A DNA stretch of 56,585 bases from Butyrivibrio sp. (lineage in GTDB: Bacteria > Bacillota > Clostridia > Lachnospirales > Lachnospiraceae). Positions 34,534 through 43,087 of this stretch are shown piece by piece. Position 1 is the stretch's first letter. Every line of letters starts with the position of its first letter. Location: positions 1 through 56,585 of the forward strand of contig SVFZ01000007.1 in NCBI GenBank assembly GCA_015056585.1, in the 5' to 3' direction. Position numbers and translations under genes: made by a program. The notes below the pieces were generated by a model. That model made no database searches. It had not been told where the DNA came from and saw only the letters and a list, made by a program, of their open reading frames with translations.

Positions 34534-35466
34534 TTATTTTCTATTCTTAGCCTTGTACAAAGCACTTTTTATCGCATTATACATACCAGACGTTACTTTA
34601 TTTGATGCAATGACTGCTCTTAGATTTGCCAAAGTAATAAATCTGATAAAATCATATTTTCTGACCTTCGAAGCCGGAAGATACATCTTGATTATTTCTT
34701 TTCGCTCCTGCTCGGAAATCTTTTTATTCTGATCGGAAAAACCACCGCCCTCATAATTTGCTATCACAATCGGCATATAGAAGGTAACGGCCTTTTCTTT
34801 GTAAAAACATCTAAGGAACTGCTCATAGTCCGCTCTTACCTTATATTTCAGTTCAAAAGGATTCTTATAGATAAGCCTCTCATCATAAAAACAGGCTTGG
34901 TGTGAAGGCACATTTCTGTAACAGGCAAAATCATCGATCTTTGGATTGGAGGCAACTCTGTGTCCGGTAATACAATCGAAGATATCTCCGTAAAAAATGG
35001 TGGGAAGTGTGGTTCCCTCCCGGGAGTTTCTTTTAACTATTATGTCATGAATCTTCTCAAGTACATCTTTTGAGGCAAAGGTATCTCCACAGTTTAAAAA
35101 GAAAATATAAGCAGGGCTCTCCCCCGCCTTTAAGATCTTTACATCATCCTGATTAACAACATCTTCATGCTTAGCCCTCTCTGAGCTTATTCTGTTTTCA
35201 AGCTGCGCAGAGGCTATATTCATAGCATGATAAATGCCGTTATCGCAACTCTCCATCAGCGTGATGACCTTTTCGTCAGTATCATCCACTGATCCCACAG
35301 CATACCTTTCCTTAAGCTTATCCATGGATCCGTCTGTAGACATCCCATCCTTGATAAAAATCCTATAATTTGAATAACTCTGCCCAAGAACGCTGTCCAG
35401 AGTTGCAAAAAGCTTGTCTCCCGCATTATATGAAACAATTATTATTGTGAAAAAAGGCTTTTTCAT
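34534..35466 (-). CDS. Glycosyltransferase family 2 (WcaA/WcaE-like)
   Basis: 310 residues. The domain starts PFFTIIIVSYNAGDKLFATL and continues IKDGMSTDGSMDKLKERY (about 37-54) in place of the common DDGSTD; this replacement of the first aspartates by KDG is seen in WcaE-like GT2 proteins. FFLNCGDTFASKDVLEKI (about 121-138) holds the metal-site region. I use the ATG at 35466 with AGGGGG eight bases upstream, not the TTG six bases earlier. It follows the EpsG-type polymerase by a few bases. A basic C-terminus (KSALYKAKNRK) may anchor it to the membrane. Confidence 0.85.
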   Translation of the reverse strand: MKKPFFTIIIVSYNAGDKLFATLDSVLGQSYSNYRIFIKDGMSTDGSMDKLKERYAVGSVDDTDEKVITLMESCDNGIYHAMNIASAQLENRISSERAKHEDVVNQDDVKILKAGESPAYIFFLNCGDTFASKDVLEKIHDIIVKRNSREGTTLPTIFYGDIFDCITGHRVASNPKIDDFACYRNVPSHQACFYDERLIYKNPFELKYKVRADYEQFLRCFYKEKAVTFYMPIVIANYEGGGFSDQNKKISEQERKEIIKMYLPASKVRKYDFIRFITLANLRAVIASNKVTSGMYNAIKSALYKAKNRK

Positions 35467-35477
35467 CACCAATCCCC

Positions 35478-36614
35478 CTAATAATATCCCCTCTCAGACA
35501 GTGTAAGAGGGAGCTCGTGAAACAAAAACGTTTGATATGGTAAAATCCTGATTCCATCATTGCCTGCACCTCTCATATAGAGAGCAAAATATCCAAGAGC
35601 AAGTACTAAGACAATAACGCTTGCTATTTGTCTTTTTCTGTCATCCTTAATCTTTTTTATCAGATAGGGTACAAATAAAACCTGAGTAACGGTCAGATAA
35701 TAACCGACTCTGGATATTACCGGCAGAAATGATCCGAACACGTACAGTACCAAAGCCATAAGGTTACTTATAAAATAAAACTCTCCCGTCCTGTCGCCCA
35801 GAATATGGTCCCTATACATCCACAGCGAAAAAGCTAGTACCAGAGCGCATCTGATAATGTTCGCAGCACTTGTTCCGCCGGTCAGATACTCGGTATCCTT
35901 GTAGGACGGGTACAAGAAAATAACGATCTTAAGATATATGTCCTTAAGGAAAAGGCAGGAAATCCCACCCGCCAGCAGCAGTGCATATAGTCTCCTGTTC
36001 CATTTAAGCTGTGCAAGCACATATAAAACCAGAACGACAAGCAGCGATTTATGGAAAAGAGATCCAATAAGCAAAATGATCACAAATCGTGGCCAGTCTT
36101 TTTGAATAACATACTTTATCGAATAAAGTGCAACAGAAAGCGCCAGATAATATCTGACTGTACTTAATGATTGAAAGTATAACCCCAGGAGCATAAAAAG
36201 AATAAAACTTAGTGAAAACCATTTGCTCTGGTCATACATTGCCTTCATAAAAAAGGCTATGGTAGCAAAAGAAAAACAGGCAAATACCAAAAGATAATTT
36301 TCAAAGCCACACAAATAATAAACAATGTATGTAAGGGCGTTAAATCCTATCTCTGTAGGCACATAAGCCCTGCTGTATACCAAATGCATGAATTCCACAT
36401 ACTTAAGGTAATCATTTCCGACATTTAATCTCAGAGCTGAAACTGCAAATAACAAAGTAAAGATGATCATCAGACAGATCACATTTACAAGCTCTCTTCT
36501 TGACATTCCACGCCACAAGATAGCGCCTTTGCCCGACATATATGGAGTTTTCGCATTCCTGACCTGAAGCGACAAAAGGATAACCATCGCCGTCAGCGAC
36601 AAATAAACTGCCAT
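35478..36614 (-). CDS. EpsG-family polysaccharide polymerase (Wzy-like)
   Basis: 378 residues with about ten helices and little soluble sequence. The EpsG-family signature is present: RLNVGNDYLKYVEFMHLVY (about 62-80), the STVRYYLALSVALYSIKYV segment (about 151-169) and IGSLFHKSLLVV (about 182-193). It should join repeat units into exopolysaccharide outside the membrane. It is in line with the Wzz-like and WcaJ-like genes upstream. No Wzx-type flippase is found next to it, which is unusual for this machinery. Start at the ATG 36614 with AAGG nine bases upstream. Confidence 0.85.
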   Translation of the reverse strand: MAVYLSLTAMVILLSLQVRNAKTPYMSGKGAILWRGMSRRELVNVICLMIIFTLLFAVSALRLNVGNDYLKYVEFMHLVYSRAYVPTEIGFNALTYIVYYLCGFENYLLVFACFSFATIAFFMKAMYDQSKWFSLSFILFMLLGLYFQSLSTVRYYLALSVALYSIKYVIQKDWPRFVIILLIGSLFHKSLLVVLVLYVLAQLKWNRRLYALLLAGGISCLFLKDIYLKIVIFLYPSYKDTEYLTGGTSAANIIRCALVLAFSLWMYRDHILGDRTGEFYFISNLMALVLYVFGSFLPVISRVGYYLTVTQVLFVPYLIKKIKDDRKRQIASVIVLVLALGYFALYMRGAGNDGIRILPYQTFLFHELPLTLSERGYY

Positions 36615-36631
36615 AACCTATACCTTGTTTT

Positions 36632-37480
36632 TCATTGTTTTAGTGTTTTGCCATGGGCGATTCCCTTGCAGAGCACTCCATATGCCCTCAAGAAACCATA
36701 TTCGCTACACATTTTGTTTCTATTTTTAAAAAGAAACCTAAATCCCAATAATATAGCCATTTTCCCGTAAAGAAAATGGTAAAGGACGCCTCTGTCAAAG
36801 AAGAACTTCTCGGTATATCCCTTAAACCATGTGGACTCTCCCGGGGTTTCGCGGCCTATGGTAACATCTGTTCTGTAGATTGAAAGCTTTTTTTCGAGGC
36901 AGTCATGCAAAAACAATGAGTCCTCCCCATTCATATAGGGAGCTCCGCCTCCGAACAAAAGAGAGTACTTTACTCCACTGTCTATCAGCTTTTGCCTTCT
37001 TGCACATATGGCATATGCCGGATATCTTCCATAGTTAAGCCGGGAAACTTTTGCATAATCTGTATTCCAGTAGGTTTCTCTTCCGGGCTGCGCCTTTACA
37101 TTAAAAAGAAGAATATCAGCCTCAGGATGCTTTTCAAACTCTCTTAAAACAAGCTGATCATAACCGTCATTATAGACTATGTCATCATCTGCAAACTGAA
37201 TAATCCCGGCATCCGGGTCAGAGTTTTCCAACGCTGTATTTCTTGACAGTCCAACGCCTTTGTCAGAGCTTTTTATTATTTTTACGTCATGCTCCCCAAA
37301 TTTAAGCACTTCTGTGGAAAAACCGGTAAATCCAAGCTTTTCTTTTGCCTCCTCCGACAGTATCTGATCCACAAGGCAGGCATCGGTCTGTATATTCATC
37401 CGCCTGATCAGATCCATTGGGTCCTTATTCACAGCGGATATCAGAATCTGTAGTTTTTTATCCTTAATCTCTTTTTCCAT
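36632..37480 (-). CDS. Glycosyltransferase family 2-like protein
   Basis: 282 residues from the ATG at 37480. It begins KKLQILISAVNKDPMDLIRR, then KIIKSSDKGVGLSRNTAL (about 66-83), where GVGLSRNTAL replaces the usual GPGAARNxG of GT2, and IIQFADDDIVYNDGYDQLVL (about 92-111), the DDD metal site. GGGAPYMNGEDSLFLHDCL (about 177-195) is a GT2 acceptor-side motif. There is no Shine-Dalgarno sequence before the ATG; the gene lies 15 bases after the Wzz stop, so translation may depend on coupling. TTG at 37489 or GTG at 37483 are possible alternative starts. Role: cytoplasmic sugar transfer in operon C. Confidence 0.8.
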   Translation of the reverse strand: MEKEIKDKKLQILISAVNKDPMDLIRRMNIQTDACLVDQILSEEAKEKLGFTGFSTEVLKFGEHDVKIIKSSDKGVGLSRNTALENSDPDAGIIQFADDDIVYNDGYDQLVLREFEKHPEADILLFNVKAQPGRETYWNTDYAKVSRLNYGRYPAYAICARRQKLIDSGVKYSLLFGGGAPYMNGEDSLFLHDCLEKKLSIYRTDVTIGRETPGESTWFKGYTEKFFFDRGVLYHFLYGKMAILLGFRFLFKNRNKMCSEYGFLRAYGVLCKGIAHGKTLKQ

Positions 37481-37495
37481 CACAAACAATTAGTT

Positions 37496-38641
37496 TTATT
37501 TATTCTTAAACCCGTAATACCGTCTCATAAACTTTCCGGAAGCTCTGACAAGCACAAGTCCCAAAACAGGACATTCATGCTTTTTAAGCTGTGCTATAAT
37601 GTGCTCTGCCATTGCGCCGTTTCTTTTGCCATATGGCACGCAGAGGATAACTCCTGCACAAGTCCCGATCTTTCTGTAGTTATCAAGAACACTTCCCGGA
37701 ACAGCCATAGGTATCAGCTTTGTACCCCCGCTGGTCCTGTCACTTCCGAGAATCTTTATTAGTTTCTCCGTGTCTTTAGCTGAAATTTCATCATTTTCAA
37801 TGCTGTCTGCAGATATGACTACAACTTCATCTGCGCCGTTTACAATCTTGTCATAGGCTGCTACCAGTTCGTTTTTAAAGAAGCTGTCCTTAAATTCTCC
37901 ATCAAAAAGAACTCCCAGAACCGGAAGTTTATACCTCTTTTCGCAGTCCTCAGGCACATACACGGCATCATCCACAGCATCTAGGAGCATTAGTGCAAAG
38001 ATCGCTGTAAAAAGACCTATAACCGCCCCAAATATCGTTGCAACAACGCTTCTGTCAGTAAATTTATCAAGTCTTGCCTCATCTGACCCCAAAAGCTGAA
38101 TTGAATCGAAAGCTTCATTTATCTCTCCGTAGTTCTCCAGCGAGCTTACAGTTGCCTTCAATATAGCATCTGACACTTCTTTTTGGCGGTTTGTAACAGT
38201 AACCACCATGATTCTTACATCAGAGGGTATATCAAGGTCTATTGACGAAACAAGTTCATCTCTTGAAATAACATTTTGGCCTGCTGCCGATTCCAAATCA
38301 TCTTCTGCAACCACCACGTATCCGGCCTCTGCCAGATTATCAATAACAGGCTGCAAAACCTGATCGGTAGTCTTTAGCTGATTATTCCAGGTATAAGCGT
38401 TATAATAGTCCACCAGAGTGCCCTTATTCTCATCAAAAGCAAAGCTGATGTAGAGCTTGGCGTTTGCGCTGTAGGTCTTTGCGGGACCAAAAGTCACGTT
38501 CACCAGTGTATAAATACATGCACACAGAGCTGCTCCGATAACGGCAGATAAAGGTATTATCCATATTTTTTCCAATAATCTGAGATAGAAGCTTCTAAGG
38601 TTTACAGCTTCCTCCATATGTCCCTTGCTACTTCTCTCCAT
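37496..38641 (-). CDS. Wzz-type chain-length regulator fused to a degenerate tyrosine-kinase-like domain
   Basis: 381 residues. A Wzz domain has helix 1 (about 28-52), an outside domain (about 55-195) and helix 2 (about 199-223). The remaining cytoplasmic 150 residues follow the order of a BY-kinase: VLGVLFDGEFKD, VVVISADSIENDE where the P-loop should be, and GVILCVPYGKRNGAMAEHII followed by CPVLGLVLVRAS, which match the end of BY-kinases. The Walker A lysine/serine (GKST) and the Walker A' and B aspartates are absent, so this is probably a pseudokinase that controls chain length without phosphorylation. Also no tyrosine cluster is present at the C-terminus. Start at 38641 with GGAG upstream. 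Confidence 0.82.
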   Translation of the reverse strand: MERSSKGHMEEAVNLRSFYLRLLEKIWIIPLSAVIGAALCACIYTLVNVTFGPAKTYSANAKLYISFAFDENKGTLVDYYNAYTWNNQLKTTDQVLQPVIDNLAEAGYVVVAEDDLESAAGQNVISRDELVSSIDLDIPSDVRIMVVTVTNRQKEVSDAILKATVSSLENYGEINEAFDSIQLLGSDEARLDKFTDRSVVATIFGAVIGLFTAIFALMLLDAVDDAVYVPEDCEKRYKLPVLGVLFDGEFKDSFFKNELVAAYDKIVNGADEVVVISADSIENDEISAKDTEKLIKILGSDRTSGGTKLIPMAVPGSVLDNYRKIGTCAGVILCVPYGKRNGAMAEHIIAQLKKHECPVLGLVLVRASGKFMRRYYGFKNK

Positions 38642-38652
38642 GCTCTTCTCCG

Positions 38653-40056
38653 TTATTTTTTCTGAGCTGTTATCTGATTTTCCTCTACACCTTCAGTACT
38701 GTCGGGTGTAAACAGAATCTTTATCGTCAAAAGCATCAGTTTGATATCAAGCCAGATTGAATAATTCTCAATATATGTAAGATCAAGCTTTAATTTGTCG
38801 TAAGGAGTAGTATTGTACTTACCATAGACCTGTGCATATCCTGCAAGTCCGGCCTTTACTTTCATTCTGAACGCAAATTCAGGCATTTCACTTAAATACT
38901 GCTCGATGATCTCAGGTCTTTCAGGCCTTGGTCCGATAAATGACATATCCCCCGCAAGAATGTTAAACAGCTGGGGAAGTTCGTCAATCCTGCATTTTCT
39001 GATAAATTTGCCAATTGGTGTAATTCTGGAATCGTTCTTGGAAGCAAGTCTTGCAACGCCATCTTTTTCAGCATCTACCCGCATGCTCCTGAACTTCATG
39101 ATCATAAACTTCTTTTGGCCAATTGTGCACCTTACCTGTTTGTAAAGGACAGGGCCTTTATCGTACAGCTTTATTATAATTGCAGTTATCAGCATGATTG
39201 GCGAAGTAAGTATTATCAGTAAAAGAGATATCACTATATCTATAAGTCTCTTGATAGCTCTTTTCTCAATCTTGATCGCATACTCCCTGATAAGAAGCAC
39301 CGGAGTATCAAAAAGATGCAGTTCGGATGATCCTTTCAGCAGAACATCCGTTATCTTGGGCATTACGTAAATTCTGATATTCCTGCCATAACAGTACTTG
39401 ACCAGTCCGTTTCTGAATTCACTGGGAACATCCCATATTATTACACCATCATAATTTCCAAGACATTCCTGTCTTACTTTTTCGATACCTTCCGAGATAT
39501 TGACAGTCTTTGCTATATGATATTTGTCTTTTCTGGAATTAAACTTATTTATTATATCCTCTACAGAGTAGGCGCCGCTGACAAGCAAAAGCTCTCTCGG
39601 CTTAAATATCGCCGTATAAATAGCATTCGTTGCATGTGCCCAGAGGAACGAAATAGCCAGCTGAATAAGGCAGACTTCAATGATCGGCACAACCGGAACA
39701 AGCCAGTTTCTCAAAAGTGAGATCTGGAAATAAGAGATCACATTTGCCATAAGGATGGCAAATATCTGTGAAAAGAACACCTCCATGGACTTTAAATACC
39801 CTATTTTCAGTCCGCCATAGGTGTTTGAGAAAAACATAAGCAATATAAAATAGATAGCTAAAATAAGCAAATGTCCACGAAAATACAGCTTAAGACCATT
39901 ACCGAGATAGTATCCGTCCTGGCTGATACGCTCAGCGGATACCATTGGATAGTAGGTTCTGAACCAGAAAAATGCATAAACACAAGTCTGCATTAAAAGT
40001 CCGACAAACCCCAGCAGTAAAACCAGAATTCTTTTTACTGACTCAACATGCTTCAT
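38653..40056 (-). CDS. Undecaprenyl-phosphate sugar phosphotransferase, large WcaJ/EpsE type
   Basis: 467 residues. Four N-terminal helices (about 12-142), a Rossmann-like middle (about 150-250) and a catalytic sugar transferase domain (about 265-450). Catalytic signature: KFMIMKFRSMRVDAEKD, KCRIDELPQLFNILAGDMSF with the Asp-Glu pair, and IGPRPERPEII. It should start the exopolysaccharide repeat of operon C by moving a hexose-1-phosphate to undecaprenyl phosphate. Together with the small PglC-like enzyme it gives the organism two separate initiation points. The end lies 11 bases before the Wzz-like gene. Donor, such as UDP-glucose or UDP-galactose, is unknown. Confidence 0.9.
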   Translation of the reverse strand: MKHVESVKRILVLLLGFVGLLMQTCVYAFFWFRTYYPMVSAERISQDGYYLGNGLKLYFRGHLLILAIYFILLMFFSNTYGGLKIGYLKSMEVFFSQIFAILMANVISYFQISLLRNWLVPVVPIIEVCLIQLAISFLWAHATNAIYTAIFKPRELLLVSGAYSVEDIINKFNSRKDKYHIAKTVNISEGIEKVRQECLGNYDGVIIWDVPSEFRNGLVKYCYGRNIRIYVMPKITDVLLKGSSELHLFDTPVLLIREYAIKIEKRAIKRLIDIVISLLLIILTSPIMLITAIIIKLYDKGPVLYKQVRCTIGQKKFMIMKFRSMRVDAEKDGVARLASKNDSRITPIGKFIRKCRIDELPQLFNILAGDMSFIGPRPERPEIIEQYLSEMPEFAFRMKVKAGLAGYAQVYGKYNTTPYDKLKLDLTYIENYSIWLDIKLMLLTIKILFTPDSTEGVEENQITAQKK

Positions 40057-40078
40057 AAAATTACCCCTTCACCAAAAC

Positions 40079-40825
40079 TTAAATTCTCCTGAGTGTAGCC
40101 CTGACGGCCCATCCAACAAAGTAAAAAAATGATTCAAAAACAGAAAGATCTGCTATGTTTCTGTATAAAAACCAAATCCTCTCCACTGCCACAAGCTTAT
40201 TGGAAGAAAGAGATTTTTTCGGTCTCCTGTAAATGGCAAGATTCTCATCAAGCCCGTAGGCAGTATAACCACTTTTAAGTATCCTCCACCAGGTCGCCGT
40301 ATCCTCACTCGGAACCTGAGGCATGTGGATGATTTCCTTGCCTATCCTGTCAACATCAAACATTACCGTAGTGGTAAAAATAACGGTCCTTGAAAGCGCC
40401 TGCCTGAAGTTTAACTTTGCAGGAGCCTTTACAACCTTACCTGTAGGTCTTGCATTCTCGTCCCCGAATTCGTAGGAGTGAAAAGAAAAAGCCGCTTCCT
40501 TCTCCTCCATAAAACGTATCTGCTTTTCCAGCTTATCCTCTCTCCAAATATCATCAGCATCGAGAAAAGCTATGTATTGTCCGGCCGCAGCATCAATTCC
40601 GCTGTTCCTTGCTGCCGCAGCGCCTTCATTTCTGTTTTTCTTTATAAGCCTGATACGTTTGCCCTGAGACCTTATGATTTCCTCAATGACTAAGACGCTG
40701 TCGTCCCTTGAAGCATCATCTACCAAAATGAGCTCCCAGTCCTTGTAGGTCTGGGCATTTACCATCTCAATAGTCTCTGCAATATATCTGGCTGCATTAT
40801 AGACCGGTACGATAATGCTGACCAT
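40079..40825 (-). CDS. Glycosyltransferase family 2
   Basis: 248 residues, a compact GT-A enzyme. VSIIVPVYNAARYIAETIEM, LVDDASRDDSVLVIEEIIRS (about 35-54) and FLDADDIWREDKLEKQIRF (about 90-108) are the usual sites. The QVPSEDTATWWRILKSGYTA segment (about 168-187) is the acceptor-side ED motif. The C-terminal 30 residues are partly hydrophobic (FESFFYFVGWAV). It is the first gene of operon C; GGGG lies about eight bases before the ATG. The 95-base gap before it contains a short hairpin and no clear -10/-35 pair. Confidence 0.87.
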   Translation of the reverse strand: MVSIIVPVYNAARYIAETIEMVNAQTYKDWELILVDDASRDDSVLVIEEIIRSQGKRIRLIKKNRNEGAAAARNSGIDAAAGQYIAFLDADDIWREDKLEKQIRFMEEKEAAFSFHSYEFGDENARPTGKVVKAPAKLNFRQALSRTVIFTTTVMFDVDRIGKEIIHMPQVPSEDTATWWRILKSGYTAYGLDENLAIYRRPKKSLSSNKLVAVERIWFLYRNIADLSVFESFFYFVGWAVRATLRRI

Positions 40826-40920
40826 TTATATCCCCTTTTACAGTCCCATTCCAATAAAAGATAATTGCCGCTTGCGCATAAACACGCAACCTTAACATGT
40901 ATTTTACACTGATTGGACGA

Positions 40921-41781
40921 TTATTTCCACTGCATCCTGTATTCCATAGGACTTACCCCTTCAATCTGCTTAAATATCCTTGAAAAATAGTACAGAGGCG
41001 TAATTCCGCAGGCATTACCGACTTCTTCAACCGTCTCATCGGTAAACCTCAGCATCTGCTTTGCATGAGTTATCCTTGTGACCAGTAGATAACTGATTAT
41101 TGACGTTCCGAATTGCTCCTTAAATTTTCGTGAAAGAGTATATTTATTTACCAAAAACATTTCCGCAAGCATGTCAAGGGTTATCTTCTCCTGATAGTGC
41201 GTATCTATGTAATCCTTCAGCGCAAAGACCTTCCTGGAATCAGATGTTACAGCTGCTGCCTCCGGGTTCCAGCTAAAGCTCATCAGAAAGGTGATAAGCC
41301 CGGACAGTTTCTCATTTATCCTGATATCCTTAATGTAATCAGAGGATCTGGCGATCATATTTATATCTCTCCAGATTTTTTCAGCCTCTCCAAGGTCCTC
41401 AGGATGAAAAACAGGCTGACCTCCCCTCTCAACATACTTAAGGTATATTGGCAAAATGGCTTCTCCATTGAAATGAATCCATTCCAAAGTCCATAAGTTC
41501 TCTGAGGTCCTGTGATAATACGGTGTTTTACAGCTGATAAAGACGCAGTCTCCGCTTTTTACCTTATATTCTTTACCGTCATAATCAAGGATTCCCTCTC
41601 CTTCCTTGACGTAGAAAAATAGGAATGAGTCCAGATTCTGTCTCTTGCTGGTATGGGTTTTTTTCGCCTGAAGACTGCCTATCTCCTGAAGATGCATAAG
41701 ATTCGACCTTGCAAACTCAGATGGCGTATAAAGCATTCTGTCCGAGGATACAAATTCACCGGTAAAATAGTATTTTTCCAT
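40921..41781 (-). CDS. AraC-family transcriptional regulator (cupin plus double HTH)
   Basis: 286 residues. The N-terminal cupin-like sensor (about 30-150) has FFYVKEGEGILDYDGKEYKV and RTSENLWTLEWIHFNG, and the C-terminal DNA-binding domain (about 186-286) has LDMLAEMFLVNKYTLSRKFK and EEVGNACGITPLYYFSRIFK followed by SPMEYR, all typical of AraC proteins sensing sugars. It is divergent from gmd and stands just before operon C, so it could control either or both. Its promoter (41837-41864) is close to consensus. Direct repeats flank the gmd promoter and are candidate operators. The effector is unknown; the cupin type suggests a sugar or oligosaccharide. Confidence 0.88.
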   Translation of the reverse strand: MEKYYFTGEFVSSDRMLYTPSEFARSNLMHLQEIGSLQAKKTHTSKRQNLDSFLFFYVKEGEGILDYDGKEYKVKSGDCVFISCKTPYYHRTSENLWTLEWIHFNGEAILPIYLKYVERGGQPVFHPEDLGEAEKIWRDINMIARSSDYIKDIRINEKLSGLITFLMSFSWNPEAAAVTSDSRKVFALKDYIDTHYQEKITLDMLAEMFLVNKYTLSRKFKEQFGTSIISYLLVTRITHAKQMLRFTDETVEEVGNACGITPLYYFSRIFKQIEGVSPMEYRMQWK

Positions 41782-41836
41782 GTTAACTACCTTTTTTATC
41801 TTCTAAATTTCGCATAAAAAATGCTTCTTTATGTTC

Positions 41837-41864
41837 ATAATACCCCATCCCCGCGCCATGTCAA
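41837..41864 (-). promoter_or_regulatory. Promoter of the AraC-family regulator
   Basis: On the minus strand TTGACA (41864-41859) and TATTAT (41842-41837) are separated by 16 bases. The transcript would begin near 41830, leaving about 48 bases of leader with an AAGG site before the ATG at 41781. The -35 box overlaps one copy of the direct repeat noted nearby. Confidence 0.7.
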
Positions 41865-41946
41865 TATAATGCAAATCAAAATCAAGAAAGTGAATGGAAA
41901 AGCGAAAATTCAACCAATATAATAAGTTCGAAACATGCAAATGAAA
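41861..41946 (+). repeat. Pair of direct repeats, candidate AraC-protein sites at gmd
   Basis: CAATATAAT occurs at 41862-41870 and again at 41915-41923. ATGCAAATCAAA at 41869-41880 is matched by ATGCAAATGAAA at 41935-41946. One copy of each lies on the regulator promoter and the other on and after the -10 box of gmd. Such repeats fit a regulator that binds as a dimer to direct repeats, as AraC proteins do. Binding itself is inferred. Confidence 0.45.
41895..41923 (+). promoter_or_regulatory. Probable gmd-fcl promoter with weak -35 box
   Basis: TATAAT (41918-41923) is preceded at 17 bases by TGGAAA (41895-41900), a poor -35 box. A weak -35 next to an AraC-type gene is typical of an activator-dependent promoter. 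Transcription would begin about 41930, leaving about 44 bases before the ATG at 41974 with AGAGAGG upstream. Confidence 0.5.
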
Positions 41947-41973
41947 CCAATTCTAAATCAGAGAGGTTATTAT

Positions 41974-43065
41974 ATGTCAAAAAAAGCACTTATTACAGGT
42001 ATTACAGGACAGGACGGATCTTATCTTGCAGAATTCCTTCTTGAAAAGGGATATGACGTTCACGGTATCATCCGCAGATCTTCTGTAGACTACAGAGAGA
42101 GAATCGCTCATCTTGAAGGACATCCTCATTTCCACCTTCACTATGGTGATCTTGGCGACTCAATGAGCATTCTTGGTGTTGTAGGCAAAGTTCGTCCGGA
42201 CGAGATCTACAACCTTGCAGCGCAGTCTCATGTTCAGGTATCTTTCGATTCTCCTGAGTTTACAGCTGATGTTGACGCTACCGGCGTACTCAGAGTTTTG
42301 GAGGCTGTTCGTCAGTGTGGTCTTGCTGATACATGTCGAATTTATCAGGCTTCTACATCTGAGCTCTACGGTAAGGTTGAGGAAGTTCCTCAGAGTGAGA
42401 AGACTCCTTTCCACCCATACAGCCCTTATGCTGTAGCCAAGCTCTACGGCTACTGGATCATCAAAGAGTACAGAGAAGCTTACAACATGTTCTGCTGCTC
42501 AGGTATTCTTTTCAACCATGAGTCAGAAAGACGCGGCGAGACTTTCGTAACACGTAAGATCACACTTGCTGCCAGCAGAATAGCTCAGGGCAAGCAGGAC
42601 AAGCTTTATCTCGGAAACCTTTCTTCCCTTCGTGACTGGGGATATGCAAAGGACTACGTAGAGTGTATGTGGCTCATCCTCCAGAACGACAAGCCTGAAG
42701 ATTTCGTTATCGCAACAGGTGTACAGCACTCTGTTCGTGAGTTTGCACAGCTTGCTTTCCACTATGCAGGCATTGAGCTTGAATTCAAGGGCGAAGGCGC
42801 TGACGAAAAGGGTTACGACAAGAAGACCGGAAAGGTTCTTGTTGAAGTATCCCCTGATTTCTACAGACCTACTGATGTTGTTAACCTTCTTGGAGATCCT
42901 ACCAAGGCAAAAGAGAAGCTTCACTGGAATCCTCAGACAACATCCTTCGAAGAGCTTGTAAAGATCATGGTAGAACATGACATGAAGAAAGTTGCTGTAG
43001 AAAGAGCAAACGAACACGTTAAGTTTAACCTTGCTGAATTCCTTGAAAAAGGCATCGACAAGTAA
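41974..43065 (+). CDS. gmd: GDP-mannose 4,6-dehydratase
   Basis: 363 residues, an extended short-chain dehydrogenase. The NADP loop [16 protein letters not shown] is at about 7-22, RRSS at about 34-37, ASTSELYGK at about 126-134 and the catalytic YxxxK as YAVAK (152-156). [16 protein letters not shown] follows as in all Gmd enzymes. It makes GDP-4-keto-6-deoxymannose, the first step to GDP-L-fucose. The better start is the ATG at 41974 with AGAGAGG upstream; the frame opens 39 bases earlier at 41935. Codon choice is strongly biased to CTT/CTC for leucine and to GTT, unlike the glycosyltransferase genes, which suggests higher expression. It is followed after 22 bases by fcl. Confidence 0.95.
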   Translation: MSKKALITGITGQDGSYLAEFLLEKGYDVHGIIRRSSVDYRERIAHLEGHPHFHLHYGDLGDSMSILGVVGKVRPDEIYNLAAQSHVQVSFDSPEFTADVDATGVLRVLEAVRQCGLADTCRIYQASTSELYGKVEEVPQSEKTPFHPYSPYAVAKLYGYWIIKEYREAYNMFCCSGILFNHESERRGETFVTRKITLAASRIAQGKQDKLYLGNLSSLRDWGYAKDYVECMWLILQNDKPEDFVIATGVQHSVREFAQLAFHYAGIELEFKGEGADEKGYDKKTGKVLVEVSPDFYRPTDVVNLLGDPTKAKEKLHWNPQTTSFEELVKIMVEHDMKKVAVERANEHVKFNLAEFLEKGIDK

Positions 43066-43087
43066 TTCTTTTTAGGAGGCACCATCA

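Noticed and set aside
40826..40920. A terminator after the AraC-family gene
   Set aside because: There is a five-pair stem (TTGCG/CGCAA) but no U-tract after it, so I cannot tell whether the regulator and operon C are separate transcripts.
41861..41880. TATAAT at 41865-41870 as a second gmd promoter
   Set aside because: No -35 is found at the right distance, and the box coincides with the direct repeat; the box at 41918 fits better.
42523..43017. A 164-codon open frame antisense to gmd
   Set aside because: It lies wholly within gmd on the other strand and owes its length to the biased codon use of gmd.
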